Below are positions 24,770 to 32,593 of a DNA stretch of 64,000 nt, piece after piece. Both the position numbers and the translations under genes were made by a program. This stretch comes from Myxococcus stipitatus (GTDB taxonomy: Bacteria > Myxococcota > Myxococcia > Myxococcales > Myxococcaceae). Under the pieces are notes generated by a model, which worked only from the letters and a program-made list of their open reading frames with translations, was not told the DNA's origin and did not search any database. Location of the stretch: the NCBI RefSeq assembly GCF_021412625.1, contig NZ_JAKCFI010000001.1, forward strand, positions 310,001 through 374,000, read 5' to 3'. How positions within the stretch are numbered: the first letter of the stretch is position 1; each line of letters begins with the position of its first letter.

Positions 24770-25717
24770 CTACCGCGCCCGCGCCCTCGGCGGCGACGCG
24801 GGCTCGGGCGTGCAATCCCACGGCAGCGAGGTGCCGCGCTCCGAGAGCAGGTCGAGGAAGGCGCGCACCTTGCGCGGCAGGTTCCTTCCGCTCGGATAGA
24901 CGGCGAAGACGGGGATGCCCGGTGGCGTCTCCGCCTCCAGCACCGGGACGAGCAGGCCCGCGCGCACGTCGTCGACGACGAGGGCCGCCGGCAGCCGCAC
25001 CAACCCCAACCCCGCGCGAGCGGCGGCCTGACCCGCGCGGACGCTGGGCACGCGCAGCCGCCCCGCCACCGGCATGCTGCGGGCGGCGCGCCCCTCTGCG
25101 AAGAACCACACCTCGTCGGTGCCCCGCTCGGCGAGCACCACGCAGGCATGGCCCTCCAGCTCCGTCGCCGTCCGAGGCGTGCCGTGTCGACCGAGGTACG
25201 CGGGGCTGGCGTAGTAGCCGGTGCGCAGCCGTCCCAGCCGGCGGGCCACGAGCGACGAGTCGGCGAGCGGGCCGGTGCGCAGCGCCAGGTCGTACTCCTC
25301 CGCGATGAGGTCCACGTGGGCCTCGGCGAGCGAGACCTCCACGCGCAGGAGCGGGTGGCGCAAGAGCAGCTCGGCGATGAGCGGCGTGAGCAGCTCGCCC
25401 AGCAGCGACAGGGTGGCGATGCGCAGCGTGCCCTGGGGCGTGGCGCGGGACTCTCCGAGCGCGCGGTTGGCCTCGCGGGCCTCGGAGACGATGCGCGCGC
25501 AGTGCGCGTGGTAGTCGCGCCCCACCTCGGTGAGGCGAAGCCCTCGCGTGTTGCGCTCCAGCAGCCGGACGCCCAGCCGCCCCTCCAGCGCGGACAGGCG
25601 CCGGCTCACGGTGGACTTGCGCAGGCCCAGCCGCTCGGCGCCGGCGGTGATGCCTCCCGCGGCGACGACCTCGACCAGCAGGAGCATGTCGTCCAACAAG
25701 GGAGGGCTGGGGGGCAC
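24770..25717 (-). CDS. LysR-family transcriptional regulator
   Basis: The 315-residue protein has the LysR winged helix at residues about 10-68 (GGITAGAERLGLRKSTVSRR, LEGRLGVRLLERNTRGLRLTE). A substrate-binding domain follows from about residue 95 (GTLRIATLSLLGELLTPLIAEL), with LSEAHVD-like and YPSGR-type segments typical of the AaeR/DmlR group. It is divergent from dusA, 129 bases apart. Targets and effector are unknown; LysR proteins usually act on a neighbour and on their own promoter, so the intergenic DNA is the likely site. Confidence 0.93.
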   Translation of the reverse strand: MPPSPPLLDDMLLLVEVVAAGGITAGAERLGLRKSTVSRRLSALEGRLGVRLLERNTRGLRLTEVGRDYHAHCARIVSEAREANRALGESRATPQGTLRIATLSLLGELLTPLIAELLLRHPLLRVEVSLAEAHVDLIAEEYDLALRTGPLADSSLVARRLGRLRTGYYASPAYLGRHGTPRTATELEGHACVVLAERGTDEVWFFAEGRAARSMPVAGRLRVPSVRAGQAAARAGLGLVRLPAALVVDDVRAGLLVPVLEAETPPGIPVFAVYPSGRNLPRKVRAFLDLLSERGTSLPWDCTPEPASPPRARAR

Positions 25718-25846
25718 GGGGGACAGCCTAACCGGGGGCGTGATGTCCGGCTGCTCCCTCTTCGCTCACCCGGGCGTCACTGAGGGGTGGGCACGAGGGG
25801 CGGACCCGGGGTAGATGCACGAGACGCTTCCCCACGGGTTCCCGCC

Positions 25847-26845
25847 ATGACGCTCTCCCGCCCCATACCGCTGTGTGTCGCGCCGATGATGGATTGGACG
25901 GACCGGAACTGCCGGTACTTCCACCGGCAGATCAGCCGCCACACGCTGCTGTACACGGAGATGCTGACCACGGGCGCCGTCCTCCACGGGGACCGCGACC
26001 GCCTGCTGGGGTACGAGGCGGCGGAGCACCCGGTGGCCATCCAGCTGGGCGGCTCGGAGCCGGAAGCGCTGGCGGAGGCGGCGCGCATCGCCGAGTCCTG
26101 GGGCTACGACGAGGTGAACCTCAACGTGGGCTGCCCGAGCGACCGGGTGCAGTCCGGCCGCTTCGGCGCGTGCCTCATGGCGGAGCCGGAGTTGGTGGCG
26201 AGGCTGGTGGCGGCGATGCGCGCGGCGGTGCGCATCCCGGTGACGGTGAAGTCGCGCATCGCCATCGACGAGTTGGAGGAGTGGCCCACGCTGGAGCGCT
26301 TCGTGAAGCTCATCGCCGCGGAGGGCTGCACGCGCTTCATCGTCCACGCGCGCAAGGCGTGGCTCCAGGGGTTGAGCCCCAAGGAGAACCGCGACGTGCC
26401 GCCGCTGCGGTACGAGCTGGTGCACCGCCTCAAGGAGGAGCTGCCCCACCTGGACATCAGCATCAACGGCGGCATCAAGACGCTGGACGCCGCCGCCGAG
26501 CACCTGCGCAAGGTGGACGGAGTGATGATTGGCCGCGCCGTGTACGAGAACCCGTACCTCCTGGCGGAGGCGGACCGTCGCTTCTTCGGCTCGGACGAGC
26601 GCCCGCGCGAGCGGCACGAGGTGGTGGAGGCCATGCTGCCCTACATCGAGCGTTGCCGGCAGCGGGGCGCGCCGCTCAGCGCGGTGACGCGGCACATGCT
26701 CGGGCTGTTCCAGGGACTGCCGGGCGCGCGCGCGTGGCGCCGCCACCTGAGCGAGAACGCGCACAAGCCGGGGGCGGGCCCGGAGGTCGTCGTCGCCGCG
26801 CTGGCCAAGGTGCGCCGCGAGCCCGAGACCGTCGTCGCGGCTTGA
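25847..26845 (+). CDS. dusA: tRNA-dihydrouridine synthase A
   Basis: DusA reduces U to dihydrouridine at D-loop positions 20/20a of tRNA, using NADPH and FMN. The 332-residue product has CVAPMMDWTDRNCRYF at the N-terminus, the catalytic Cys96 in NLNVGCPSDRV, the phosphate-binding IVHARKAWLQGLSPKENR, and INGGIKT plus GVMIGRAVYENP that bind FMN. Length fits DusA. The start at 25847 gives the family N-terminus; an upstream ATG at 25787 adds 20 unlike residues. The 3' end lies in a 47-bp direct repeat shared with the DNA just downstream. Confidence 0.96.
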   Translation: MTLSRPIPLCVAPMMDWTDRNCRYFHRQISRHTLLYTEMLTTGAVLHGDRDRLLGYEAAEHPVAIQLGGSEPEALAEAARIAESWGYDEVNLNVGCPSDRVQSGRFGACLMAEPELVARLVAAMRAAVRIPVTVKSRIAIDELEEWPTLERFVKLIAAEGCTRFIVHARKAWLQGLSPKENRDVPPLRYELVHRLKEELPHLDISINGGIKTLDAAAEHLRKVDGVMIGRAVYENPYLLAEADRRFFGSDERPRERHEVVEAMLPYIERCRQRGAPLSAVTRHMLGLFQGLPGARAWRRHLSENAHKPGAGPEVVVAALAKVRREPETVVAA

Positions 26846-26933
26846 GCCGGGGGGCGTCGCCTCGCTCTCGCCAAGTGGCGCCTCGCCGCTGGCCAAGGTG
26901 CGCCGCGAGCCCGAGACCGTCGTCGCGGCTTGA
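26799..26933. repeat. 47-bp perfect direct repeat at the dusA 3' end
   Basis: The last 47 bases of dusA (26799-26845, including the stop codon) recur exactly at 26887-26933, 88 bases downstream. The copy encodes the same C-terminal residues (ALAKVRREPETVVAA) but has no start. The intervening 41 bases contain a degraded resemblance to the unit (GCCAAGTGGCGCC). This looks like a local duplication or slippage and could allow recombination. Confidence 0.8.
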
Positions 26934-27003
26934 CGCCAGGGCCGCCCGCCCCCGTCGTCCGGTGGGCGACGGAGGCGGAGTCCAGCACGCCAGCGCGTTC
27001 CCG

Positions 27004-27037
27004 CGAGGCCCGGGCACCTGAGGGTCCCCGGGCCTCG
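27004..27037. terminator. Hairpin between convergent genes
   Basis: CGAGGCCCGGG (27004-27014) and CCCGGGCCTCG (27027-27037) form a perfect 11-bp stem with a 12-base loop, between dusA and the convergent Ala-rich protein gene, 22 bases from the latter's stop. There is no T-tract on either side, so it is a candidate bidirectional terminator only. Confidence 0.45.
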
Positions 27038-27059
27038 TCGGCGTGGCGTCTGGGCGCGC

Positions 27060-29066
27060 TCAGCCGATGACGAGCTCGCCGGGCAGCGGCTTCTTGCCGG
27101 CGTCCTGGAAGAGGCCGAAGTAGCTCTGCGCCAGCTTGTACTCGTTGTAGGCCGGCGAGCAGGCCATGTTGCGCACCGCCATCAGCGGGTCGTTCGGCTT
27201 GCCGTCGTAGTCGGTGAGCAGGACGTTGATGCCCATGTGCCCGCCGTTCTGCGCCTGGATGCCGGAGCGGCGCTGCATCTCCTGGATGTCGCTGGCGGTG
27301 AGGTTGAGCGTGATGGGGTCGTCGTTCTCGCGCGCGGCCTTCGCCTTGGCCGAATCGCCCGTGTACGAATAGACGAGCAGCTCGCGGGCGTTGTCATCCT
27401 TGGTGTCGAACTTCATGGCGAACTTCTCGGAGCCAGGGATGAGCTTGCCGTCCTTGCCGTACTTCTGCTCGATGGTGATGTCCGGGTGGTCGCCGCCGTA
27501 GGTGATGTCCGACGTCAGCGACTTGGTGCCGTCCGGGTGGTGGGTGATGAGGTAGTCGCCGGTGTTGGTGGTGCCGTCGGTGCCGATGCTGAAGGGCCCC
27601 ACGTCGATGTCCACCTTGCCGCCGGTCGACTCGTAGTTGACCTTGTCGAAGCGCAGCGTGTTGGAGACGCCCGGGCCTTCCTTCTCCGGCATGCGGCCGT
27701 CCTTCGCGAAGGACTCGAAGGCCTTCTTGCCGTCCGGGTTGGCCAGGTCGAACTCGGCGGTGCGCAGCTTGTACTCCTTGAGCGTGTCCTCGCGGCCCAT
27801 GCTCACGGAGACGGGGCCCACGCCCAGGCTCACCGTGCCGTTGTTCTCGATGAACTCCGTGGGGCCGCTGGTCATCTTCAGCTTGTCGCCATCGCGGCTG
27901 ACCTCGATGGACATGCCCTTGCCCTGCTTCACGTCGCCCGCGAGGCCCAGCTCGACGGCGTGGTAGCTCAGGCCGACATCCAGGCCATAGCCGGCGAACT
28001 TGCTCTGCTCCATCTTGATGGAGGCGCCGTCCGGGATGGTCTCCGGGTTGAGCGGGTGGGGAGGAGGAATCTCGCCCTTCTTGAGCTTCTCGAAGTCGGC
28101 CTCCTTCATCTTCACCTCGTACTCCATCGACTTGCCGGCCTCGACGCTGCCGGTGATGGAGGCGCCCACCTTCGCCTTCTTGAACTCGACCGTGCCCTCG
28201 GCGGACACAGACGTCTCCGCGTTGAGCTTCACGGTGACGTAGCCGTCCTCCTTCTTGACGTCCTTCTCGAGCGAGTCGCTGAACTCGACGGAGACGGGGC
28301 CGGCCTGGCCGGGGATGGTCGTCTCGTGAGGCTCCACCGTCGCCGGGTTGGGCGCGCCGCCCACGTCCGCCGGGTAGTCCGCGACCATCATCTTCTGCAG
28401 CTCGGGCGACACGTTCGCCTCGGCCAGGGCCTGGGCGCGCTCGGGCGAGCCGGCCTTCGTGGAGAAGACCTTGGCGGCGGTGGTGCCGGGGATGGAGCCG
28501 GCCTCGGAGTAGTGCGGCTTCTCGTCGAGGTACGACTTCATGTCCTCGTAGGACTTGCCGCTGCTCGGGTCGAGCACGCGCTCGCCCTGGCGCACGACGA
28601 CGTGGCCCGTCTGGCCCTCGGCGCCCTTGCGCGAGTCATTCAGGAACACCATCTCCGAGCGCGCCTGCAGCTCCGGCGAGCTCTTGTTCACGAAGTCCGC
28701 GGCCTTGTCGAGGCAGTTGACCTTGCCGTCCTTGCTGTCCTCCGTGAACAGCGACGACGCGGGGGCCTTGCCCTGGCCGTCCAGGTTCAACGTGTTCTTC
28801 GGCGCCTCCGCCTCGAAGGTGGAGACGTTGGAGTGCCCCGTCGGGCCCTGCTTCGAGGTGGGGGCCTCCTTCGCGCCAACCGGGGACTCCGCCTTGGCCG
28901 AAACCTTGGCGGCGGCCTCCGCCGCGGCCTTGGCGGCGGCCTCCGCGGCTCGACGGGCCGCCTCGGCCGCGCGCCTCGCGGCCTCCTCTGCCGCTCGACG
29001 GGCAGCCTCGGCCGCCCGACGCGCCATGTCCGCGAATCCACCGCCACCCACGCGTCCAGTTCCCAT
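27060..29066 (-). CDS. Large Ala/Arg-rich N-terminus protein with possible Cys protease-like core
   Basis: The 668-residue protein starts with a heptad-like run (AARRAAEAARRAAEEAA..., residues about 15-55), a positively charged helical segment and then a linker. Residues 114-175 hold C118, H155 and D166 in a spacing (36 and 10 residues between) that fits the catalytic triad of NlpC/P60 or transglutaminase-like enzymes (KVNCLDKAADF, GHVVVRQGERVLDP). The rest is beta-rich, with repeated GPVSV-type strands. It has no signal peptide or lipobox. A GGGAGGAG ribosome site precedes the ATG. Catalytic activity and role are not established; a secreted effector or cell-wall-acting protein is conceivable. 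Confidence 0.55.
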   Translation of the reverse strand: MGTGRVGGGGFADMARRAAEAARRAAEEAARRAAEAARRAAEAAAKAAAEAAAKVSAKAESPVGAKEAPTSKQGPTGHSNVSTFEAEAPKNTLNLDGQGKAPASSLFTEDSKDGKVNCLDKAADFVNKSSPELQARSEMVFLNDSRKGAEGQTGHVVVRQGERVLDPSSGKSYEDMKSYLDEKPHYSEAGSIPGTTAAKVFSTKAGSPERAQALAEANVSPELQKMMVADYPADVGGAPNPATVEPHETTIPGQAGPVSVEFSDSLEKDVKKEDGYVTVKLNAETSVSAEGTVEFKKAKVGASITGSVEAGKSMEYEVKMKEADFEKLKKGEIPPPHPLNPETIPDGASIKMEQSKFAGYGLDVGLSYHAVELGLAGDVKQGKGMSIEVSRDGDKLKMTSGPTEFIENNGTVSLGVGPVSVSMGREDTLKEYKLRTAEFDLANPDGKKAFESFAKDGRMPEKEGPGVSNTLRFDKVNYESTGGKVDIDVGPFSIGTDGTTNTGDYLITHHPDGTKSLTSDITYGGDHPDITIEQKYGKDGKLIPGSEKFAMKFDTKDDNARELLVYSYTGDSAKAKAARENDDPITLNLTASDIQEMQRRSGIQAQNGGHMGINVLLTDYDGKPNDPLMAVRNMACSPAYNEYKLAQSYFGLFQDAGKKPLPGELVIG

Positions 29067-29104
29067 TGCGACTCCTCCCAGGACGGGCGTCTCCTCCGCC
29101 CGCG

Positions 29105-29130
29105 ATAATCGATTCTCGATTCTCGGGAAA
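29105..29130 (-). promoter_or_regulatory. A/T-rich promoter-like patch of the Ala-rich gene
   Basis: Reading the minus strand, CGAGAAT occurs twice in tandem, followed by CGATTATCG, in an A/T-rich patch unlike its GC-rich surroundings and 40-65 bases before the ATG. GATTAT resembles a -10 element; no clear -35 is seen. Confidence 0.3.
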
Positions 29131-29225
29131 CGGCGCCCCGGGTTGCGTCGCGGCGGGCGGGATTCCGCCGAGTCGTGCCTGGAGTGACGCGGGAGCGGAC
29201 CTCGAGTGAAGGTCGAGGCCGGTCG

Positions 29226-29792
29226 TCAGCGTCGCGAGCGGGCGGGCGATGCGTCGCGGAAGCGCTGGACCTTGGTCCGGTTGCCGCACACGGCCATGGA
29301 GCACCAGCGCCCGGAGCGGTTCTTCGAGGTGTCGTAGAAGGCCGCCTGGCAGTCCCCGGCGGGGCACGCCTTCATGCGCGCCCAGTGCCCCTCGCGCTGG
29401 GTCGTCACCAGGGCGGCGAAGAGGGCGCCCAGGGCCTTCCAGCCGCCCTCGCCCACGGGACGCAGGTGGGCGGCGCCGTCGGGGGCGAAGGTGACGGCGA
29501 GGGGGCAGTCCGCGGCGCGGCGCTCCAGCGTGCGCAGCTCGGCGGCGGGCGGGGGTTCGCCGTGGTGGAACTGGAGGACGATGCGCAGGGCCTCGCGGAC
29601 CTCGATGGCCGCGGCGAAGGCGTCCGGTGACACCGTCTCCGTCGGGCCCAGCAGCCCGCGCGCGCGGAGCCAGGTGGCGAGCGCGGCGGGGGAGGGCACG
29701 TCGTCGGTCAGCTTCTCCACGTCCAGCGTGTTGACGAAGTCCAGCAGCAGCACGACGTCTGGCGGGAGTCCGGGGCTTTGGGCGGAGGCCAT
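29226..29792 (-). CDS. CGNR zinc-finger (ABATE-domain) protein
   Basis: The 188-residue protein has an N-terminal ABATE-like domain (LLLDFVNTLDVEKLTDDVP) and ends with the CGNR zinc finger (CPAGDCQAAFYDTSKNRS...CSMAVCGNRTKVQRFR; key Cys at C-x4-C and C-x4-C). CGNR proteins are likely DNA-binding stress-responsive regulators. The zinc finger ends about 10 residues from the C-terminus, as in the family. It lies 160 bases upstream of the Ala-rich gene on the same strand and 9 bases downstream of the arginase-family gene, so it may be co-transcribed with the latter. Confidence 0.9.
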   Translation of the reverse strand: MASAQSPGLPPDVVLLLDFVNTLDVEKLTDDVPSPAALATWLRARGLLGPTETVSPDAFAAAIEVREALRIVLQFHHGEPPPAAELRTLERRAADCPLAVTFAPDGAAHLRPVGEGGWKALGALFAALVTTQREGHWARMKACPAGDCQAAFYDTSKNRSGRWCSMAVCGNRTKVQRFRDASPARSRR

Positions 29793-29801
29793 GTCCGGGG
29801 C

Positions 29802-30740
29802 CTAGCGCGTCCTCGGCGCGGCGGCCAGCCCACCGAGCCCGTTGACGAGGGTGTCCACCAGCGCGTGGGCCGCGTGACGTTCGGGGTCGAGGCTGGGGTC
29901 GTAGATGGTGACGTCGATTCCCAGCGCCATGCCGGAGGCGACGAGGTGGGAGAGCAGCTCGGACAGCTCCTCCACGCGCAGCCCGTCGGGTTGGCGCGAG
30001 TCGACCGCGGGCATCACGTCGTCGTGCATGACGTCCGCGTCCAGGTGCATCCAGAAGCCTTGGACGCCGGATGCGCGGAAGCGCGCGAGGGCCCGCTCCG
30101 CGCCCGCGGCCATGCCCTCCTTGCGGAGCACGTCCAGGTCGAGCCAGGCCATGGCCGTGTCGCGCGCGTGTTCGGCGGCGACCTCGATGCCCCAGACGTC
30201 CGGGTCCCGGACTCCGAGGATGGCCACGTCCTCGTCACGCACGAGTGGGCGCAGTCCCTCCAGGTCGGAGAGCACGGAGGGGCCTCGGCCCGAGGAGAGC
30301 CACAGGTCCATGCCCGCGGTGCCACCCATAGGAGACGCCTCCGGCGGCCAGAAGTCGGTGTGCCCATCCATGAAGGCGAGCCCCGCCCGCGCGCCGGTGC
30401 GCCTGACGCCCAGCAGGCACCCGAGCAGGATGCTGCAATCGCCTCCCAGCACCACCGGGAAGCGTCCGGCCTGGAGCACCCGCTCCACCGCGTCTGCGAG
30501 CCGCTTCGCCACGTCCGCGATGGTGTGGGGGTTGAGGACCTTCGTCTCCGCGTCTCGCCGGGCCTCGTAGGGGCCGGGCGTCACGGTGTGCTCCAGGCGC
30601 GCGCCCAGCCGGCGACCGAGCCCGGCTTCCAGCAACGCCTCCGGGAGCAGGTCCACCCGAGGGATGCGCCCGTCCGGCCGACTCAGCCCCAGTCCGGAGG
30701 GCGCGGCGAGCAACGCGATGGGGAAGGGTCTTCCAGTCAT
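29802..30740 (-). CDS. Arginase/agmatinase-family hydrolase
   Basis: The 312-residue protein has the ureohydrolase metal motifs in order: GGDCS (99-103), DGHTD (125-129) and HLDADVMHDDVMPAVDS. These would bind a binuclear Mn centre that hydrolyses guanidino compounds. The first motif is GGDCS rather than the usual GGDHS, replacing a metal-ligand His with Cys, as in some divergent family members, so arginase activity cannot be assumed. An inverted repeat lies just upstream. The CGNR gene follows with a 9-base gap. Confidence 0.85.
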   Translation of the reverse strand: MTGRPFPIALLAAPSGLGLSRPDGRIPRVDLLPEALLEAGLGRRLGARLEHTVTPGPYEARRDAETKVLNPHTIADVAKRLADAVERVLQAGRFPVVLGGDCSILLGCLLGVRRTGARAGLAFMDGHTDFWPPEASPMGGTAGMDLWLSSGRGPSVLSDLEGLRPLVRDEDVAILGVRDPDVWGIEVAAEHARDTAMAWLDLDVLRKEGMAAGAERALARFRASGVQGFWMHLDADVMHDDVMPAVDSRQPDGLRVEELSELLSHLVASGMALGIDVTIYDPSLDPERHAAHALVDTLVNGLGGLAAAPRTR

Positions 30741-30760
30741 GGTGTAACCCTCTTTCGATG

Positions 30761-30813
30761 TTCAGTGGTTTCGATGAGGGTAGGGGTCGGGAGGTCGGGA
30801 TGCAACCACTGAA
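30761..30813. repeat. Inverted repeat upstream of the arginase-family gene
   Basis: TTCAGTGGTT (30761-30770) and AACCACTGAA (30804-30813) are perfect inverted 10-mers with a 33-base spacer. The nearer arm is 21 bases from the ATG at 30740. The spacing suits a DNA loop or a tetramer-binding regulator more than an RNA hairpin. Possible operator. Confidence 0.45.
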
Positions 30814-30941
30814 ATCAGTTGGGTGGTTTCTTGCCCGGTGTCCTTCCTCGGAGTGCAGCCCCTGTCCTGGGAGTTCTCGGTCCAGACGCGGAGCTTCTGG
30901 AGGGGGCATGCATCCGAGGTCTCATCGTTCCCGAGCCGCCG

Positions 30942-32426
30942 TCACATTCTGGCGAGCACGGCCTGCACCTTGGGATGCGCGCTCCAGCCCTCGCGATGAC
31001 GCGCGTTGCGTTTCTGCGCGGCCTTCTTCGCTTTGACGAGATCGCTCTTGCACTCGACCACATCGTTGGCGGCATCGAGGATGTAGTGAATCAAGGACGC
31101 ATCGCTGATCCACAGCTCCGGCTGGTCGTCGAAGCGCGCGACGGGGTACTCGCCGTCTGCGTCGGCGACGCCCATGTAGAGGAAGAGCTCCTGGTCGCCG
31201 GGGCTCGCGAGCTCGATGCACGCGGGCAGGTCCGCCGCGTCGCTCCACACGGGCACGTCCTTCGGCAGCTTCGATAGCGCGCGCAGGCCGGTCGAGTCGT
31301 CGTGCCTTGCCGCGCTGCGCACGAGCTTCTCGACGTCGGCGGACGTGACGCCCTTCTTCGCGGCCTTCCACAGCGGCGCTAGCAGCGGCGTTGCATTCTC
31401 GAACAACGTGAAGTTCCGGTCGTAGCGCAGGATCGTCTTCGCGCTCTCGGGTAGCCCGACGCTCTCGCCGCCACCACGGCGCTTCGTCGCGAGGCGAATC
31501 CTGGCGATCTCCGCATCGGACAGCGGCTGCTTCTTGCTCGTGATGCGGAGGCTCTTGCGCAGCGCATCGGCGATCTCGGGAAACCGCGCATGGAAATCGG
31601 CGACCTTTTCGAGGACGATCTTGCCGTCATTCTCGCTGGCGCGCAGGCGTTCGAGTTCGCGCTTGCCGAGGCGTTGCGCGAGACGCGCACAGCGAAGCTT
31701 CGCGTAGGGGCGCACCGCCCACCGGCTGGCCTGGAGGCCCGCACGATAGAAGCGGTCCGCCGCCGCGAAGTCGCCACGCGCCTCGGCGAGGAAACCCTGG
31801 TTCACGTCGCTGCCGGTGTAGCAGGCGCGCGCGCGCTCCATGTCACCGAGCGCGAAGTACGCCGCCCCCGCATACAGCGCGTTGTCTCGCGGGACCTCGC
31901 CCCGCTTGATGCCCAGCCGCGCGAACACCTGTTTCGGCTGTCCCTCTCTCAGCGCGATGACCGCGAGGACACACGTCGCTTCCCTCTTCATGTCGGAGCT
32001 CTCGTCGGCCGCGATCTCCTCGAGCATCCGCTTCGCCTCGGCGTAGTCCGGATGCCCCTTGTCCTTCTTGGGTTGCCAGGTCTTCGTCGCGGCTTCGATG
32101 GCTCTCTGCGACGGATCCATGGCGTCGCCGAGCGTCGTATTCGGAACCCAGGGGGACGCAGCGGGATCGTGCCGGGCCCAGTACTTGCGGTCCTCTTTCG
32201 CGAAGAGAGACGCCGCGAGCAGCAAGCGCGTGCTGCTCATCTGCGACTCGGGGACGAGGAGGCCACCCCCGTGCGGATGGCGCAGGTGCTTGCGTTGCGC
32301 CGGCTCGAGCGCGGCCATCCACTCCAGGAGCGCGAGCTTCTTCGCGGGCGATTCGAGCTCCAGGTACTCGGCGACCTTCCGCTTGATGTCGTCCCGCTTC
32401 AGCGAGGTGGGCGCTTTCTTGGTCAT
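30942..32426 (-). CDS. Hypothetical protein with SUKH-like C-terminus
   Basis: The 494-residue protein has helical, TPR-like repeats in its N-terminal half (AYFALGDMERARACYTG, FLAEARGDFAAADRFYRAG). The C-terminal half has LPESAKTILRYDRNFTLFEN and LPACIELASPGDQELFLYMG...GEYPVARFDDQPELWI, which resemble SMI1/KNR4 (SUKH) immunity domains. Two sampled lines inside it (31381-31440 and 31561-31620) are about 57% and 60% GC, below the surroundings, suggesting recent acquisition. No toxin gene adjoins it. SUKH proteins often bind and neutralise toxins, but this role is inferred only from the resemblance. Confidence 0.65.
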   Translation of the reverse strand: MTKKAPTSLKRDDIKRKVAEYLELESPAKKLALLEWMAALEPAQRKHLRHPHGGGLLVPESQMSSTRLLLAASLFAKEDRKYWARHDPAASPWVPNTTLGDAMDPSQRAIEAATKTWQPKKDKGHPDYAEAKRMLEEIAADESSDMKREATCVLAVIALREGQPKQVFARLGIKRGEVPRDNALYAGAAYFALGDMERARACYTGSDVNQGFLAEARGDFAAADRFYRAGLQASRWAVRPYAKLRCARLAQRLGKRELERLRASENDGKIVLEKVADFHARFPEIADALRKSLRITSKKQPLSDAEIARIRLATKRRGGGESVGLPESAKTILRYDRNFTLFENATPLLAPLWKAAKKGVTSADVEKLVRSAARHDDSTGLRALSKLPKDVPVWSDAADLPACIELASPGDQELFLYMGVADADGEYPVARFDDQPELWISDASLIHYILDAANDVVECKSDLVKAKKAAQKRNARHREGWSAHPKVQAVLARM

Positions 32427-32436
32427 GACGGTCAGG

Positions 32437-32573
32437 CTAGCGCACGAGGTAGCGGCGCGGGGGCTTCACCGCGATGGCGTCATGCCGAGGAGCGTCGTGT
32501 GGAAGCGGCCCTCGTTCAGGGGCTGAGCGAAGGACAGGGCCAGGTCGTAACCGGCCCAGTCGCTTGGGCGATT
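32437..32573 (-). pseudogene. Gene remnant (two frames of a short C-terminus)
   Basis: On the minus strand one frame (32573-32466) reads WAGYDLALSFAQPLNEGRF and HTTLLGMTPSR before a stop. The other frame continues past this with AIAVKPPRRYLVR and a stop at 32437. Together they look like the end of one protein broken by a frameshift. There is no start codon or ribosome site, and a stop lies directly upstream (32574-32576). The family was not recognised. Confidence 0.4.
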
Positions 32574-32593
32574 TCAAGGCAGGCGCGGAAGTG

